Origin: Ketobacter sp964016105
GTDB taxonomy: Bacteria; Pseudomonadota; Gammaproteobacteria; Pseudomonadales; Ketobacteraceae
Length of the DNA: 64,000 nt
Direction: 5' to 3'
NCBI GenBank assembly: GCA_964016105.1
Contig: CAXHEX010000004.1
Location: forward strand, 62,001-126,000
Part shown: piece by piece, positions 43,566-52,777 of the stretch
Numbering within the stretch: position 1 is the stretch's first letter
How the letters are laid out: each line of letters begins with the position of its first letter
The notes under the pieces: model-generated
Databases searched by the model: none
What the model saw: only the letters and a program-made list of their open reading frames with translations
Told to the model about the DNA's origin: nothing
Position numbers and translations under genes: made by a program

Positions 43566-44137
43566 GCTTTCGTTCCATCACGGAGGTGGTTATCTAAAAG
43601 TTGGTTGTCTAGTTGATACATGGGGCAATCTTCAAGGAAATACTCGCTCACCAATAGGGGTTTATTGTAGAGGAAAAAAACCGATTGTCGGCCCCAAATA
43701 CCGCCTTCAAGCTGGCATACGGATATGGGGCCCCTGTGCACCCCAGGATGGTTGAATAACACCGCTCCCAGGGGCTTGGTGCCTAGGTGGGTGAGCGCGC
43801 GGGCGGGGCCGGCCAATGTTTGGCTGGGAATGAGGGTGCGGGCAAACACCCAGGGCTGGCCCCGGCATAGCAGGGTGACCTCTCTCAGGAATGGCCATTC
43901 ACGTTGGGACAGGCCCAGGGTGTCCCGCTCCTGCTGGGTAGCCTGGTGGCGACCCTGGCGTAGTAATCTAACCTGGAATTGTCCCCCGGATTCTGCAATC
44001 AGACGCTGGGTGAGTGAGCCTGGATCCAGCAACCAGGACCGAAAGGGCAATGGAACCTGATAGGGGGGCTTTGAACCGGCGCCGCTAAGGTAGAAAGTTC
44101 TATCCTGAAGGATCGACGGTAGGAAGTAGTGGGTCAC
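43562..44137 (-). CDS. ubiC: chorismate lyase UbiC
   Basis: 191 aa. It converts chorismate to 4-hydroxybenzoate and pyruvate, the first committed step of ubiquinone synthesis, giving the substrate of UbiA. Matching segments include WLLDPGSLTQRLI near the N-terminus, LREVTLLCRGQPWVFARTLIP and PLGAVLF. Within these, the Arg of FART and a Glu near residue 160 (SEYFLEDCP) correspond to active-site residues in the family. It is first gene of the ubiC-ubiA pair. Confidence 0.93.
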   Translation of the reverse strand: MTHYFLPSILQDRTFYLSGAGSKPPYQVPLPFRSWLLDPGSLTQRLIAESGGQFQVRLLRQGRHQATQQERDTLGLSQREWPFLREVTLLCRGQPWVFARTLIPSQTLAGPARALTHLGTKPLGAVLFNHPGVHRGPISVCQLEGGIWGRQSVFFLYNKPLLVSEYFLEDCPMYQLDNQLLDNHLRDGTKA

Positions 44138-44296
44138 GCTAACGCCTTGATAGCATTGAAGGTATGTCCCATTCTAGCGAAATTGTAGGGTGTACGCTGG
44201 ATTAATTTGAGGGTTCGGCTTGCAATTTTTTTTTATCACACGTAAGTTCGCACCCTTGCAAAATGAGGCGGTAAATTCAGCGAGTAGAGTGTTCCC

Positions 44297-44461
44297 ATGA
44301 AAAAGTACGAATGTATAGTATGTGGTTATATTTATGATGAGGCCGAGGGTTGGCCTGAAGACGGTATTGCCCCAGGAACCAAGTGGGAAGACGTGCCCGA
44401 CGATTGGGTTTGTCCTGACTGTGGTGTTACCAAGGATGATTTCGAGCTTATCGAAGACTGA
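44297..44461 (+). CDS. rubredoxin
   Basis: 54 aa. The iron site is formed by Cys6 and Cys9 (CIVCG) and Cys39 and Cys42 (CPDCG), with the standard YIYDEAEG and GTKWEDVPDDWVCP segments. Rubredoxin is a one-electron carrier; in related bacteria it feeds alkane hydroxylases. The gene is divergent from ubiC, the position it also has in Pseudomonas. The ATG is preceded by only a weak ribosome site (GAGTAG). Confidence 0.95.
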   Translation: MKKYECIVCGYIYDEAEGWPEDGIAPGTKWEDVPDDWVCPDCGVTKDDFELIED

Positions 44462-44565
44462 TCGAACTAACAATAGTTGCTTGAATTCCTTATTAGTTTT
44501 GGGTCTTTGCCTTTTACTGGTCAGAGTTACGTTATACAATCGGGAGTTTTGAAGGGCTCCTGATT

Positions 44566-44844
44566 ATGCAAAAAACCGATTTGGAAGCGGTGTTGGCGGA
44601 AAAGCTTGAAATCAGTAAAACTGCCGCGCGGGATGTATTGAACGTAATACTGGACCAAATCACCCTGGAGATGAGCCGGGGGCAGCGTGTCAGTTTGCCT
44701 GGCTTCGGTGTGTTTGAAGTCAGGGCCCATGGTCCGCGCAAGGGCCGCAATCCTCAAACCGGAGAGCCGTTGGAGATTCCAGCAGGCCACAACGTCAATT
44801 TCAAGCCAGGAAAAGCCTTGAAAGATGCCGTAGCACAATCATGA
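44566..44844 (+). CDS. HU/IHF family DNA-binding protein
   Basis: 92 aa, one bacterial histone-like domain. The N-terminal helices (MQKTDLEAVLAEKLEISKT) lead to SLPGFGVFEVRAHGPRKGRN and the DNA-arm tip GRNPQTGEPLEIPA with its intercalating Pro. It binds and bends DNA as a dimer. It is distinct from canonical HupA/HupB in its arm sequence, so it may be an auxiliary HU. A small SCP2-like gene follows. Confidence 0.92.
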   Translation: MQKTDLEAVLAEKLEISKTAARDVLNVILDQITLEMSRGQRVSLPGFGVFEVRAHGPRKGRNPQTGEPLEIPAGHNVNFKPGKALKDAVAQS

Positions 44845-44887
44845 TGCGCGATAATTACACTCAAAAATTGGCGCTAGGAAGTCCTGT

Positions 44888-45268
44888 ATGAAGTTTTGGT
44901 TTCTACTATTGGTGTTGGGTTGGAGAATGCGTTGGTTGGGTAAGAACAACGACGGATTCAAAGAAAAGCTCGAAGGTAAAGACGTGGTGTTGCAATTCCG
45001 CACTGAGAAGGGGAACGTGGCTCGATATTACGTCATTCGCAATCAGTCTGTGCGCCCCTGTGGCGGCATTCACCCCGACCCCGGCATGTGTATGTCTTTC
45101 AAAGATGCTGAATATGCCTATAAAACCATTACCCGTGCCAGTAAAGATAAAACCGCTTTCATGGAAGGTATGGGCAACAAGGATATTGTGGTGAGTGGTG
45201 ACCCGCAGGAAATGATGTGGTTCATGAGCTTAATGAAGTTCCTGCCACCAAAAAAGAAAAAAAATTAA
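44888..45268 (+). CDS. SCP2-like small protein
   Basis: 126 aa. A hydrophobic start (FWFLLLVLGW) is followed by a basic patch and a domain with VVLQFRTEKGNVARYYVI, a MSFKDAEYAYKTI segment and IVVSGDPQEMMWFMSLMKFL. The order resembles the strand-helix pattern of the SCP2 sterol-carrier fold, which binds lipids. The C-terminus is a Lys tail. The likely role is lipid binding at the membrane; the family call is tentative. Confidence 0.6.
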   Translation: MKFWFLLLVLGWRMRWLGKNNDGFKEKLEGKDVVLQFRTEKGNVARYYVIRNQSVRPCGGIHPDPGMCMSFKDAEYAYKTITRASKDKTAFMEGMGNKDIVVSGDPQEMMWFMSLMKFLPPKKKKN

Positions 45269-45369
45269 GCATTTAGCTCGCATTTCGGTACTAATTAACT
45301 TGTTTCATTGGGCTTTTGTGACCAAACTGTGAGACATAGTGGCCTAATAATAAAATGCTTGCTAGATTG

Positions 45370-45398
45370 AATCCTGATTACTAACCAGTCAGGGTTTT
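45370..45398 (+). terminator. possible terminator before the dicarboxylate symporter gene
   Basis: AATCCTGA (45370-45377) and TCAGGGTT (45389-45396) can pair over 8 bp with one G-U and an 11-base loop, followed by a short T-run to 45398. It could end the HU/SCP2 transcript. Confidence 0.4.
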
Positions 45399-45432
45399 GA
45401 CGCCAATTAGGGTGGATCGGGGTACCAACTGA

Positions 45433-46755
45433 ATGACCAGCAGTGTGGCAGGGCAGCCTTCCTCTCCTCACAAAGACACACTCACCGTTCGCATATTTGT
45501 GGGCCTGGTACTCGGTTTCGCTGTTGGTTTGGCCATGTATTACCTGGGGCAATTTTTTCCGGGGTCTGCTGTTACCAGTTTCGTGGATGAATACCTGATT
45601 AATGGTTTGTTCCACGTTGTGGGTAAGATCTTTATTAATCTCCTTAAATTGATGATCGTGCCGCTGGTTTTGGTGTCTTTGGTGTGTGGCGTCATTTCCT
45701 CTGAGGAAGCAAAAAGTCTGGGACGACTCGGAACCAAGACCTTTATCCTTTATTTGATCACCACAGGTGTGGCGATCAGTTTGGCGTTGGTGGTGGCTAC
45801 GCTATTGGATCCAGGCAGCGGTATCAGTCTGGCCCAGGAATTCGATCCCTTTGTGGCAGCTGAGCGGCCTCCTTTTGTTCAGGTGCTCATTAATATTTTC
45901 CCCGATAATCCTATTCAGGCCATGGCCGAAGGCAACATGTTGCAGGTGATCGTGTTTGCCATTTTAGTGGGTATCGCCATTAACCACACCGGCGAAAATG
46001 GTGCTCGCATCGGTGCCATTTTTGAAGATCTGAACGTGGTGGTGATGAAGCTGGTGCAGTTGATTATGCAGCTGGCGCCCTACGGTGTGTTCTTCCTGGT
46101 GGGCAAAGTGTTTGCAGAGCGCGGGTTGGATTTGCTGGGTGGCCTTGGCCTCTATATGTTTTGTGTTCTATTCGCTTTATTGCTGCATCTCTCCATAACT
46201 TATATGGGAATCCTTACTTTCCTGGCAAGGTTAAATCCCCTGATTTTTCTTCGCAAAATGCGGGCAGCTCTGATATTTGGATTCAGCACCGCCAGTAGCG
46301 CAGCCACCATGCCGGTCACCATGGGCATTGTGGAAAAGAAATTGGGGGTAAAAAACTCGGTAGCATCTTTCACGATTCCCCTTGGTACCACCATAAATAT
46401 GGATGGAACTGCTATTATGCAAGGAGTGGCAACGGTTTTTATTGCCGGAGCCTATGGCATTGAGTTGGGAGTGGCGGAGTTTGTAACGGTGATTACCACC
46501 GCCACTTTGGCCTCAATTGGTACCGCTGCGGTGCCTAGCGCTGGCATGATTACTCTTGCCATGGTGTTAGGACAGGTCGGGCTGCCCGCAGAGGCCATTG
46601 GACTTATTTTAGGAGTGGATCGCATACTGGATATGGTAAGAACAGCTGTTAACGTTACCGGAGATGCCGTGGTCACATGCACTGTGGCACGATCTGAAAA
46701 TTGCTTGGATGAGTCGGTGTTTTCCAACCCTGAGGTGGAGGTGCAGTCGGGATGA
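45433..46755 (+). CDS. dicarboxylate/amino acid:cation symporter (DAACS family)
   Basis: 440 aa, eight membrane helices plus two re-entrant loops as in GltPh. Signature pieces: STASSAATMPVTM (first hairpin), PLGTTINMDGTAIMQG with the NMDGT motif, and VDRILDMVRTAVNVTGDA at the substrate site. It imports glutamate, aspartate or C4-dicarboxylates with Na+ or H+. The next gene overlaps by 4 bases. The gene order gives no clue to substrate. Confidence 0.93.
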   Translation: MTSSVAGQPSSPHKDTLTVRIFVGLVLGFAVGLAMYYLGQFFPGSAVTSFVDEYLINGLFHVVGKIFINLLKLMIVPLVLVSLVCGVISSEEAKSLGRLGTKTFILYLITTGVAISLALVVATLLDPGSGISLAQEFDPFVAAERPPFVQVLINIFPDNPIQAMAEGNMLQVIVFAILVGIAINHTGENGARIGAIFEDLNVVVMKLVQLIMQLAPYGVFFLVGKVFAERGLDLLGGLGLYMFCVLFALLLHLSITYMGILTFLARLNPLIFLRKMRAALIFGFSTASSAATMPVTMGIVEKKLGVKNSVASFTIPLGTTINMDGTAIMQGVATVFIAGAYGIELGVAEFVTVITTATLASIGTAAVPSAGMITLAMVLGQVGLPAEAIGLILGVDRILDMVRTAVNVTGDAVVTCTVARSENCLDESVFSNPEVEVQSG

Positions 46756-47609
46756 GCGGGTTAGCATGGCGTCCCCCAGGTTTGGTGATAGTTGGCTTGC
46801 TGGCACTGGGGGTGTTGTCCTGGAATGTGTTTGCTCAACCCCCGTCTTCTGCCAACGTTTCGGATGAGGTGAATTGGGATCAGGTGCTACAGGTGTCTGG
46901 TGTTGACGAGGTGTTGCAGCAGGCGAATTTTCTCATTGATCAGGAAATCCGAAACCTGGAAAAGACGCCATTGGGTTTTGATTCCAACGATTTGTTAACC
47001 CTTCAGCAGTCATTTCGAGAGCAGCTTGGATCAGAGCAGCTCAAGCAGGCCATTGTGGCGGATTTGCAGCGCCAGTTCAGTGCGTCTGATATCCGCCAGT
47101 TACAAAGTATTTTACGCTCGAAAGAGCTGCAGCAGTTGCAGCAATTGCAGGCTCGGTTGGAGAAGGCAGAGGTTCGTAAGGCCATTCGTAGCTACAAAGT
47201 TAAAATCAGGGAGACAGCTCCCAGCAGCAATCGCCTGGAATTGTTAGCGTCGTTGGATGAGCTGTTACGTCAGTCTTCAATGGAAACGGCTCTTAAGGTA
47301 CAGCTGCGCAAGCAACTGCTGGCCACTGTCTCTCAAATGAAGACCAAGCAGGTATTTACCGAGGAAATGCTGGACGAACAATTGATGGATTATCGCCAGG
47401 AAGTAGAAGCAAAAATTTCCGAAAATGCGTTACACGCCTATCTGTATTTACTTAAGCGTACGCCAAGCAGTCGAGTACGGGATTTGCTGGTGTCGTTGGA
47501 TGAGCCCGTGTTTGATGCGTATATGGATATTTGTTTGCGTGCCATGGAAGCGTCGTTTCTCAAGGCACGCCAGCGATTACAGGATAAGATGCAACTGGCG
47601 GAGGGTTAA
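46752..47609 (+). CDS. helical exported protein of unknown function
   Basis: 285 aa. The N-terminal hydrophobic stretch (about 8-28, ending NVFAQ) should be a signal peptide or anchor. The rest is almost entirely helical and rich in Gln, Leu and Arg (DLQRQFSASDIRQLQSILRS, ELQQLQQLQARLEKAEV). It is slightly reminiscent of DUF2059 proteins, but not convincingly so. It is translationally coupled (ATGA) to the symporter gene. Its end overlaps the convergent HDOD gene by 4 bases. Confidence 0.6.
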   Translation: MSGLAWRPPGLVIVGLLALGVLSWNVFAQPPSSANVSDEVNWDQVLQVSGVDEVLQQANFLIDQEIRNLEKTPLGFDSNDLLTLQQSFREQLGSEQLKQAIVADLQRQFSASDIRQLQSILRSKELQQLQQLQARLEKAEVRKAIRSYKVKIRETAPSSNRLELLASLDELLRQSSMETALKVQLRKQLLATVSQMKTKQVFTEEMLDEQLMDYRQEVEAKISENALHAYLYLLKRTPSSRVRDLLVSLDEPVFDAYMDICLRAMEASFLKARQRLQDKMQLAEG

Positions 47610-48994
47610 CCCGCCAGTCCCCGAGCGATACTGCTCAGCTCCTCTTTTTGGCTAATGACTTTGTTCAATACTTCCAGTGCGTTTTCCTGGGTCAAATGTA
47701 AGCCTTCAAGTAATTCATCACTCAGCGGATGGCTGGGGCCATTAACCAGGTCAGCACTGCGCAATAGCTGTTTGCTTACATACAGCAGCTTGGCGTAGAC
47801 GTTGTGCTCATCGCTGTAGTTAGGTTGGTTCTGCCAGCGCAGCGCTTTCACCACTTCTTCCGGCATGTTCCAGCATTCCATAAGCTGGCTGGACAGGGTT
47901 TCTCGGTCCAGTCCCAGCAGATTTTGCTCTACATAAAAATGGTCCAGGTGAGGGTTGGCTTCAATGGATCGATTGATCACCTGAAAATGGGGAGGAAAAA
48001 TATGGGCCAGAATCAAATAGCCGTAGTTTGAAAGCAGGCCACTCAAGTAGGCTAACCCCAAGGAAGGGCGATGTTCCGCTGGGATGGCTTTTACCAGCCC
48101 TTCACTCATGGCGGCGGTATAGACTGACTCGTGCCAGAATGGGGTTACTCCGTGGGGACCGTCTTTGGGCAATTCCAGCGATTTGCCCAGTGCCAGGCCC
48201 AGTGCCAGGTTAATCACCAATTCGAAACCCAATACTCGGATTACCGCATCGTGTACCGAGCGAATGGCGCCCGGCGCAGCATAGTAGGGTGAACTGGCCC
48301 AGCTTACCACTTGGGCTGCCAGGCTGGCGTCCTTTTCAACCAGTGCTGCCAGCTCGCCCACCCCGGCATCGGGGTCGATGCGCAGCTGGATGATGCGTTC
48401 GGCGGTTTCCGGCAGTGGCGGCATCTCCAGGGTCTCTTCCAGGCGGCGCTTGAGTCGCAGTTGCGTGAATTTCTGCACGGAGTTTTCCACGGCTGCCCGG
48501 TCGTCTGGGTTTTGTACCAGGCTGGAAACCGGTATGCAGCAATCACACTTTTCGGCATTGGCAATCAGCTTGCTAAACTCTTGTTGGCTGAGTTGCAGGA
48601 AGTGTCCGCTGTTGTCCACTTCCACAAACAGTTGCTCCGTGCCCAGCAAACGTTTATCCACCAGCAGGGGCATGTTATCGCTCAAAGGGATGGCTGGTAG
48701 TTGTTCAAGCCCATGGGAGCGCGCTATGTCAGTGCAGGTGGCAGGGTTCACGGCACGCAGGCTGCGGCCCTTGTCATCACACAGCTTGGTTAGATCCAGT
48801 AGGCAGTCGCTGGGGCTAAGTACTTGTACGCGGCCAATGGAGTCTTCCAGAATCACTGGGTTGACCACTTGTTTTTTGTCCACCTGATCAATGCTGTAGA
48901 TTGGGTGAATCGAAGAAATATCTGAACCTTCAATAACTTGGTAATCGATTCCCTGGGACGATAACCGCTCTGCCACCACTGCTGGTATGGGCAT
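47606..48994 (-). CDS. YbaK-like aminoacyl-tRNA deacylase domain fused to HDOD domain
   Basis: 462 aa. Residues about 1-150 resemble the YbaK/ProX editing domain (a late LLVDKRLLG and FVEVDNSG segment). Residues about 190-400 are an HDOD domain (MPPLPETAERIIQLRIDPDAG, then LAALVEKDASLAAQVVSWAS) and the C-terminus is helical. This architecture is known in Pseudomonas relatives. HDOD domains are signalling modules related to HD phosphohydrolases but without the metal site. The role is probably in regulation; no target is known. Confidence 0.85.
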   Translation of the reverse strand: MPIPAVVAERLSSQGIDYQVIEGSDISSIHPIYSIDQVDKKQVVNPVILEDSIGRVQVLSPSDCLLDLTKLCDDKGRSLRAVNPATCTDIARSHGLEQLPAIPLSDNMPLLVDKRLLGTEQLFVEVDNSGHFLQLSQQEFSKLIANAEKCDCCIPVSSLVQNPDDRAAVENSVQKFTQLRLKRRLEETLEMPPLPETAERIIQLRIDPDAGVGELAALVEKDASLAAQVVSWASSPYYAAPGAIRSVHDAVIRVLGFELVINLALGLALGKSLELPKDGPHGVTPFWHESVYTAAMSEGLVKAIPAEHRPSLGLAYLSGLLSNYGYLILAHIFPPHFQVINRSIEANPHLDHFYVEQNLLGLDRETLSSQLMECWNMPEEVVKALRWQNQPNYSDEHNVYAKLLYVSKQLLRSADLVNGPSHPLSDELLEGLHLTQENALEVLNKVISQKEELSSIARGLAG

Positions 48995-49069
48995 AATGTA
49001 GACCTCCTGCTTGCTATAACGATAAGCATAGTGAGGGCTTGGGAATGCTGCAAAGAAGGATAGGGAAAT

Positions 49070-49678
49070 TCAGCTAGTTAGTTTTGTTGGGGTGGGACAT
49101 TGCAACAGAAAAAACGCGGCGCTTTTGCTTTGTTTGTGTTTGTTCACCTGCCAATTACCCGGCAGGACAAGGCGGTTGAACTGGGGTTCTGCCTCCAGGT
49201 AAATAAGAGTGTGTGGCTGAATAAATTCGTTGTATTCCAACAGATAGCAGGTGTTTTGCAGCAAATCCTGGTTGAACGGGGGGTCTAAAAAAATCAGATC
49301 ATAGCCATGGTCTGAGCCTGGGTTGCCGGTCTGGGATTTTAACCAGGCAGCAGCCTGTGCCTGGTGCACGCGCCCATTCTTGCTTCCCAAAGTGTGTAAG
49401 TGATGACGTATGTTGCTGCATGAAGCGGGGTGGCTATCCACAAAGTCCACTTGGGTTGCTCCCCTGGAGAGAGCTTCCAGGCCAAGGGCGCCACTGCCGG
49501 CAAACAGGTCGAGACATCTGGACCCTTCCACATGATGCATTAGCCAGTTGAACAGGGTTTCCCGGTAGCGGTCCAGGGTGGGCCTCAAGCCTTCCTGGGG
49601 TTCGAACTTCAGCCGCCGGCCGCGCCATTGACCCCCAATTATACGCAGTTCACCGCGGGGTTTGTTATTGCGGCTCAC
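49070..49678 (-). CDS. rsmD: 16S rRNA (guanine966-N2)-methyltransferase RsmD
   Basis: 202 aa. SAM motif CLDLFAGSGALGLEALSRGA, catalytic FLDPPF and the N-terminal RIIGGQWRGRRLKF are all diagnostic. It methylates G966 of 16S rRNA during 30S assembly. It overlaps the end of the upstream M16 peptidase gene by 4 bases, as in pseudomonads. Confidence 0.96.
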   Translation of the reverse strand: MSRNNKPRGELRIIGGQWRGRRLKFEPQEGLRPTLDRYRETLFNWLMHHVEGSRCLDLFAGSGALGLEALSRGATQVDFVDSHPASCSNIRHHLHTLGSKNGRVHQAQAAAWLKSQTGNPGSDHGYDLIFLDPPFNQDLLQNTCYLLEYNEFIQPHTLIYLEAEPQFNRLVLPGNWQVNKHKQSKSAAFFLLQCPTPTKLTS

Positions 49679-51168
49679 TGTTCTTGGCCAACGGTGACGG
49701 TGAGTAGAGCCTCGGGGTCTATGTGGTGTTTGAAGGCGGTTATCACGTCTTGTACCGTTAGGGCAGCAATTTTGTCGGGGTATTGTTCCAGATAATCCAA
49801 TGGCAAGTTATAAAATCCGATCATGCCCAAGTAGTCCACAATATTTCGATTGCTGGCCGTGCGCAAAGGGAAGCTACCCAGCAGGTGACGTTTGGCATCT
49901 GCCAGTTCCTCTTCGGTGGGGCCTTTTTCCATAAACTCGGTCAATGTTTTATTCACCAGTTCCAATGCTTGCTGGGTTTGGTCGTTCCGGGTTTGCATGT
50001 TCACTAAAAACGGCCCGGCCACCGACATGGGGCTAAAGTGGCTGTATATGCTGTAGGCCAGTCCATTCTCTTGGCGAATAATCTTATTGAGGCGAGAGCT
50101 GAATCCCCCTGCGCCTAAAATCTCGTTACCCAGGCTAAGGGCGTAGTGATCGGGGTTGCCCCGTTCGATGCCGACTCCGCCCACCATTATGTGGGTTTGA
50201 GATGAGGGAAATTCATTGTGTTCCCTTTTTCCAGCTGTCAGTTTTACAGGTTTTGGCAGAGCGGGGGCGGGCTCGCCGCTGGGAAGGCGCTTGTCCAATT
50301 CACTGGCAATGTTTTCTGCCTCGGCCTTGGTGATGTCACCAATGATGGCGACCACCATATTGCTGGTCACATAATATTGTTTGTGGAATTTATTGAGATC
50401 CTGTTCAGCGATTTGTTGAAGGCTTTTTTCCGTTCCCGTGGGGTGGCTGCCGTAGGGCTGTTGGTCGTAGAGGGTGGAAAAGAACGCTTGTTGTGCCAGT
50501 GCTCCCGGGCTTTGTTGTTCATGCTTCAGAGAAAGCAGCGCCTGGGCTCTAATCCGTTCCAGGCTGGCTGGGGGAAAGCTGGGCTCTGCCACAATATCGT
50601 AGAACATAGACAGAGCCGGTGTACGGTACTGTGGGTCCGACAGTGTGCGCAGGCTCACCAGCGCCATATCCCGATAGGAGCCGCTGCTGATGCTGGCCCC
50701 AAGGCCTTCAAAGTGCCGCGCTATTTCATCCACATCGGCGCTGCCAGCACCCTCCGTCAGCATGGCGCTGGTGAGATTGGCCAGCCCCGGTAGCTCACCA
50801 TCGCGGGCTGCTCCGGCATTGAATACCGCTCGAATGTCCAGCATGGGGATTTCCGGCGCTGCCACAAACATCACCCTTGCGCCGTTGGCGGTATGCCAGG
50901 ATTCGATATTAATGTTGTGGGGCTTGGGTTTGGTTTTGGCGATCATCTCCAGTGATTCAAGCTCTGGCGTTGGTTTTGCCTGTTGCTCGCTTTCCTGTTG
51001 TTGAGCTGCCTGCTGTTGAGTCGCCTGCTCTGGCAGAATCAGTGGGCCCGTTTCCACTTTTTCTGGCTTACGGCTGCCGGGAAGGTTGTATAGCATGACA
51101 ATAAAAACGCATACAACAAGAATAATAACGGAGAGATTGCGTCGGCTAAAACGGCTGTCTTCTGCCAT
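49675..51168 (-). CDS. M16 family peptidase-like protein, non-catalytic partner
   Basis: 497 aa with an N-terminal membrane anchor (about 13-27) and a low-complexity Gln/Glu-rich linker (about 45-70). Two M16 domains follow. Where active M16 enzymes have HxxEH this protein has LTSAMLTEGAG, so zinc binding is lost. It is probably the inactive half of a heterodimer with the upstream protein (51199-52566), as in other bacterial M16 pairs. It would sit on the periplasmic side. Confidence 0.88.
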   Translation of the reverse strand: MAEDSRFSRRNLSVIILVVCVFIVMLYNLPGSRKPEKVETGPLILPEQATQQQAAQQQESEQQAKPTPELESLEMIAKTKPKPHNINIESWHTANGARVMFVAAPEIPMLDIRAVFNAGAARDGELPGLANLTSAMLTEGAGSADVDEIARHFEGLGASISSGSYRDMALVSLRTLSDPQYRTPALSMFYDIVAEPSFPPASLERIRAQALLSLKHEQQSPGALAQQAFFSTLYDQQPYGSHPTGTEKSLQQIAEQDLNKFHKQYYVTSNMVVAIIGDITKAEAENIASELDKRLPSGEPAPALPKPVKLTAGKREHNEFPSSQTHIMVGGVGIERGNPDHYALSLGNEILGAGGFSSRLNKIIRQENGLAYSIYSHFSPMSVAGPFLVNMQTRNDQTQQALELVNKTLTEFMEKGPTEEELADAKRHLLGSFPLRTASNRNIVDYLGMIGFYNLPLDYLEQYPDKIAALTVQDVITAFKHHIDPEALLTVTVGQEQ

Positions 51169-51198
51169 GATGGTTAAGGTCCTTAATTCTGGTGGCGC

Positions 51199-52566
51199 TT
51201 AAAGGGGTTGTGGATTTAATACGGTGACGGTTTTGTTTGCATCCACTAAATACTTGTTTGCTACCGCCTGGATTTGTTCTGGAGTGATTGCAGACAGTTT
51301 TTCCAGCATGGTTTCTGCTTCTTGCCAGCTGCGGCCTATGGCCTCCATGCGGCCAATCTGATTGGCCTGGCTGGATATGGAGTCCTGTTGATAGACCAGT
51401 CCTGAAATGATTTGCGCTTTCACCCGTTCAAGTTCTTCAGGCTTAGCCAGCTCGGTTTGCAGGCGCTGAATTTGCTGGTTAAACGCCTTTTCCAAATCAT
51501 CGACGCTGTGATCATTGGATGGCACTCCGCTGATATAGAACAAGGTGTCTCCCAATGAGAATCCGCCGTAGCCGGCTCCGGCGCTGGCGGCGATTCCCTG
51601 GTTGCGCACCATTTCAGTTTCAATGCGGGCGCTGTAGCCGCCGTCGAGAACGCCCGATAGCATGCGCAGAGCATAAACGTCATTGCTGTCCTCGGCTGTG
51701 TTGATTCCCGGTACGTTGTAGCCGATGTAGAGGGTGGGCACTTTAGCAGGAATGTCCACGTTCACTCGACGTAAGCCTTTGCCGGCAATTTCTTTGTTTT
51801 CAGGCCGTGTGGGTATCACGCCTTTAGGTATTGGGCCGAAGAACTTGGCTGCCAGCTCGAAGACTTCAGTGGCTTTAACGTCGCCCACCACCACTAAAAT
51901 AGCGTTGTTGGGAACGTACCATTTTTTGTACCAGTCGCGGGCGTCCTGGGCGGTCATGTTTTCCAGGTCATGCATCCAGCCCGCTATGGGGTTGTGATAG
52001 CCAGAGGAAATGTAGGCGGCAGAGGTGAAGCGCTCATAGGCAACGGCATTGGGCTTATCTTCAATGCGCAAGCGCCGTTCTTCTTTCACCACTTCGATCT
52101 CTTTCTCGAACTCCTCGTCCGGCATGATGGCATTGATCATGCGGTCGGCTTCCAATTCCAGACTCAGTGGTAAATTGTTGGCACTCATCACTTGGTAGTA
52201 ACCAGTGTAATCGTAGGATGTGAAGGCGTTTTCGCTACCACCATGGTCGGCAATCAGCTTGGAGAATTCACCGGTGGGAACCTTCGGCGTGCCCTTGAAC
52301 ATTAAGTGCTCCAGCACGTGGGACACGCCGGTTACCCCCGCATGCTCGTAGCTGGACCCGATCCGATACCAAACCTGGGACACCATCACCGGTGCTCGAT
52401 GGTCTTCCCGTACCACGATTTTCATGCCATTAGATAACGTTTGCTCGAATGTGCGATCGGCAGCGGAAGCCCGTGTTTCTGCCGCTGCTGACTCGGCCCA
52501 GGGGCACATGGGAAAGGTTGAGAGGGTTACTAGCAACAATGGAGTCAATATTTTCATAATGCACAT
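51199..52566 (-). CDS. M16 family zinc metallopeptidase, catalytic partner
   Basis: 455 aa with a signal peptide (ends about residue 27). The inverted zinc motif HxxEH is intact: His83, Glu86, His87 (SHVLEHLMFKGT), with the downstream Glu in the VKEERRLR segment. It should degrade peptides in the periplasm together with the non-catalytic partner downstream (30-base gap). Met4 is an equally possible start; neither has a clear ribosome site. It is divergent from ftsY. Confidence 0.92.
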   Translation of the reverse strand: MCIMKILTPLLLVTLSTFPMCPWAESAAAETRASAADRTFEQTLSNGMKIVVREDHRAPVMVSQVWYRIGSSYEHAGVTGVSHVLEHLMFKGTPKVPTGEFSKLIADHGGSENAFTSYDYTGYYQVMSANNLPLSLELEADRMINAIMPDEEFEKEIEVVKEERRLRIEDKPNAVAYERFTSAAYISSGYHNPIAGWMHDLENMTAQDARDWYKKWYVPNNAILVVVGDVKATEVFELAAKFFGPIPKGVIPTRPENKEIAGKGLRRVNVDIPAKVPTLYIGYNVPGINTAEDSNDVYALRMLSGVLDGGYSARIETEMVRNQGIAASAGAGYGGFSLGDTLFYISGVPSNDHSVDDLEKAFNQQIQRLQTELAKPEELERVKAQIISGLVYQQDSISSQANQIGRMEAIGRSWQEAETMLEKLSAITPEQIQAVANKYLVDANKTVTVLNPQPL

Positions 52567-52693
52567 GAAGGTTGTGTTTCGGGTGAGTGGAAATAAAGAA
52601 TACGTTTAGATACGGAATTGGGCAAAAAATTCCTTAAATCAGCTATGAGTAAGTAGTTAATTTTGATGACCAATCAAAAGCTGAGGAGACACA

Positions 52694-52714
52694 ATGCCAA
52701 GAATTAGCAGCTGA
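52694..52714 (+). other. six-codon mini-ORF with strong ribosome site upstream of ftsY
   Basis: GAGGAG lies 7 bases before ATG 52694; the frame reads MPRISS and stops at TGA 52712-52714. It lies in the M16-ftsY divergent gap (52567-52777), 64 bases before the ftsY start. It may be a leader peptide or a chance feature. Confidence 0.25.
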
Positions 52715-52777
52715 GTCCTTTTCAAACAAATGGTAGGATAGCCAGCCAGAAGAGAATTGTGTGTTCGAGGTTTATCC

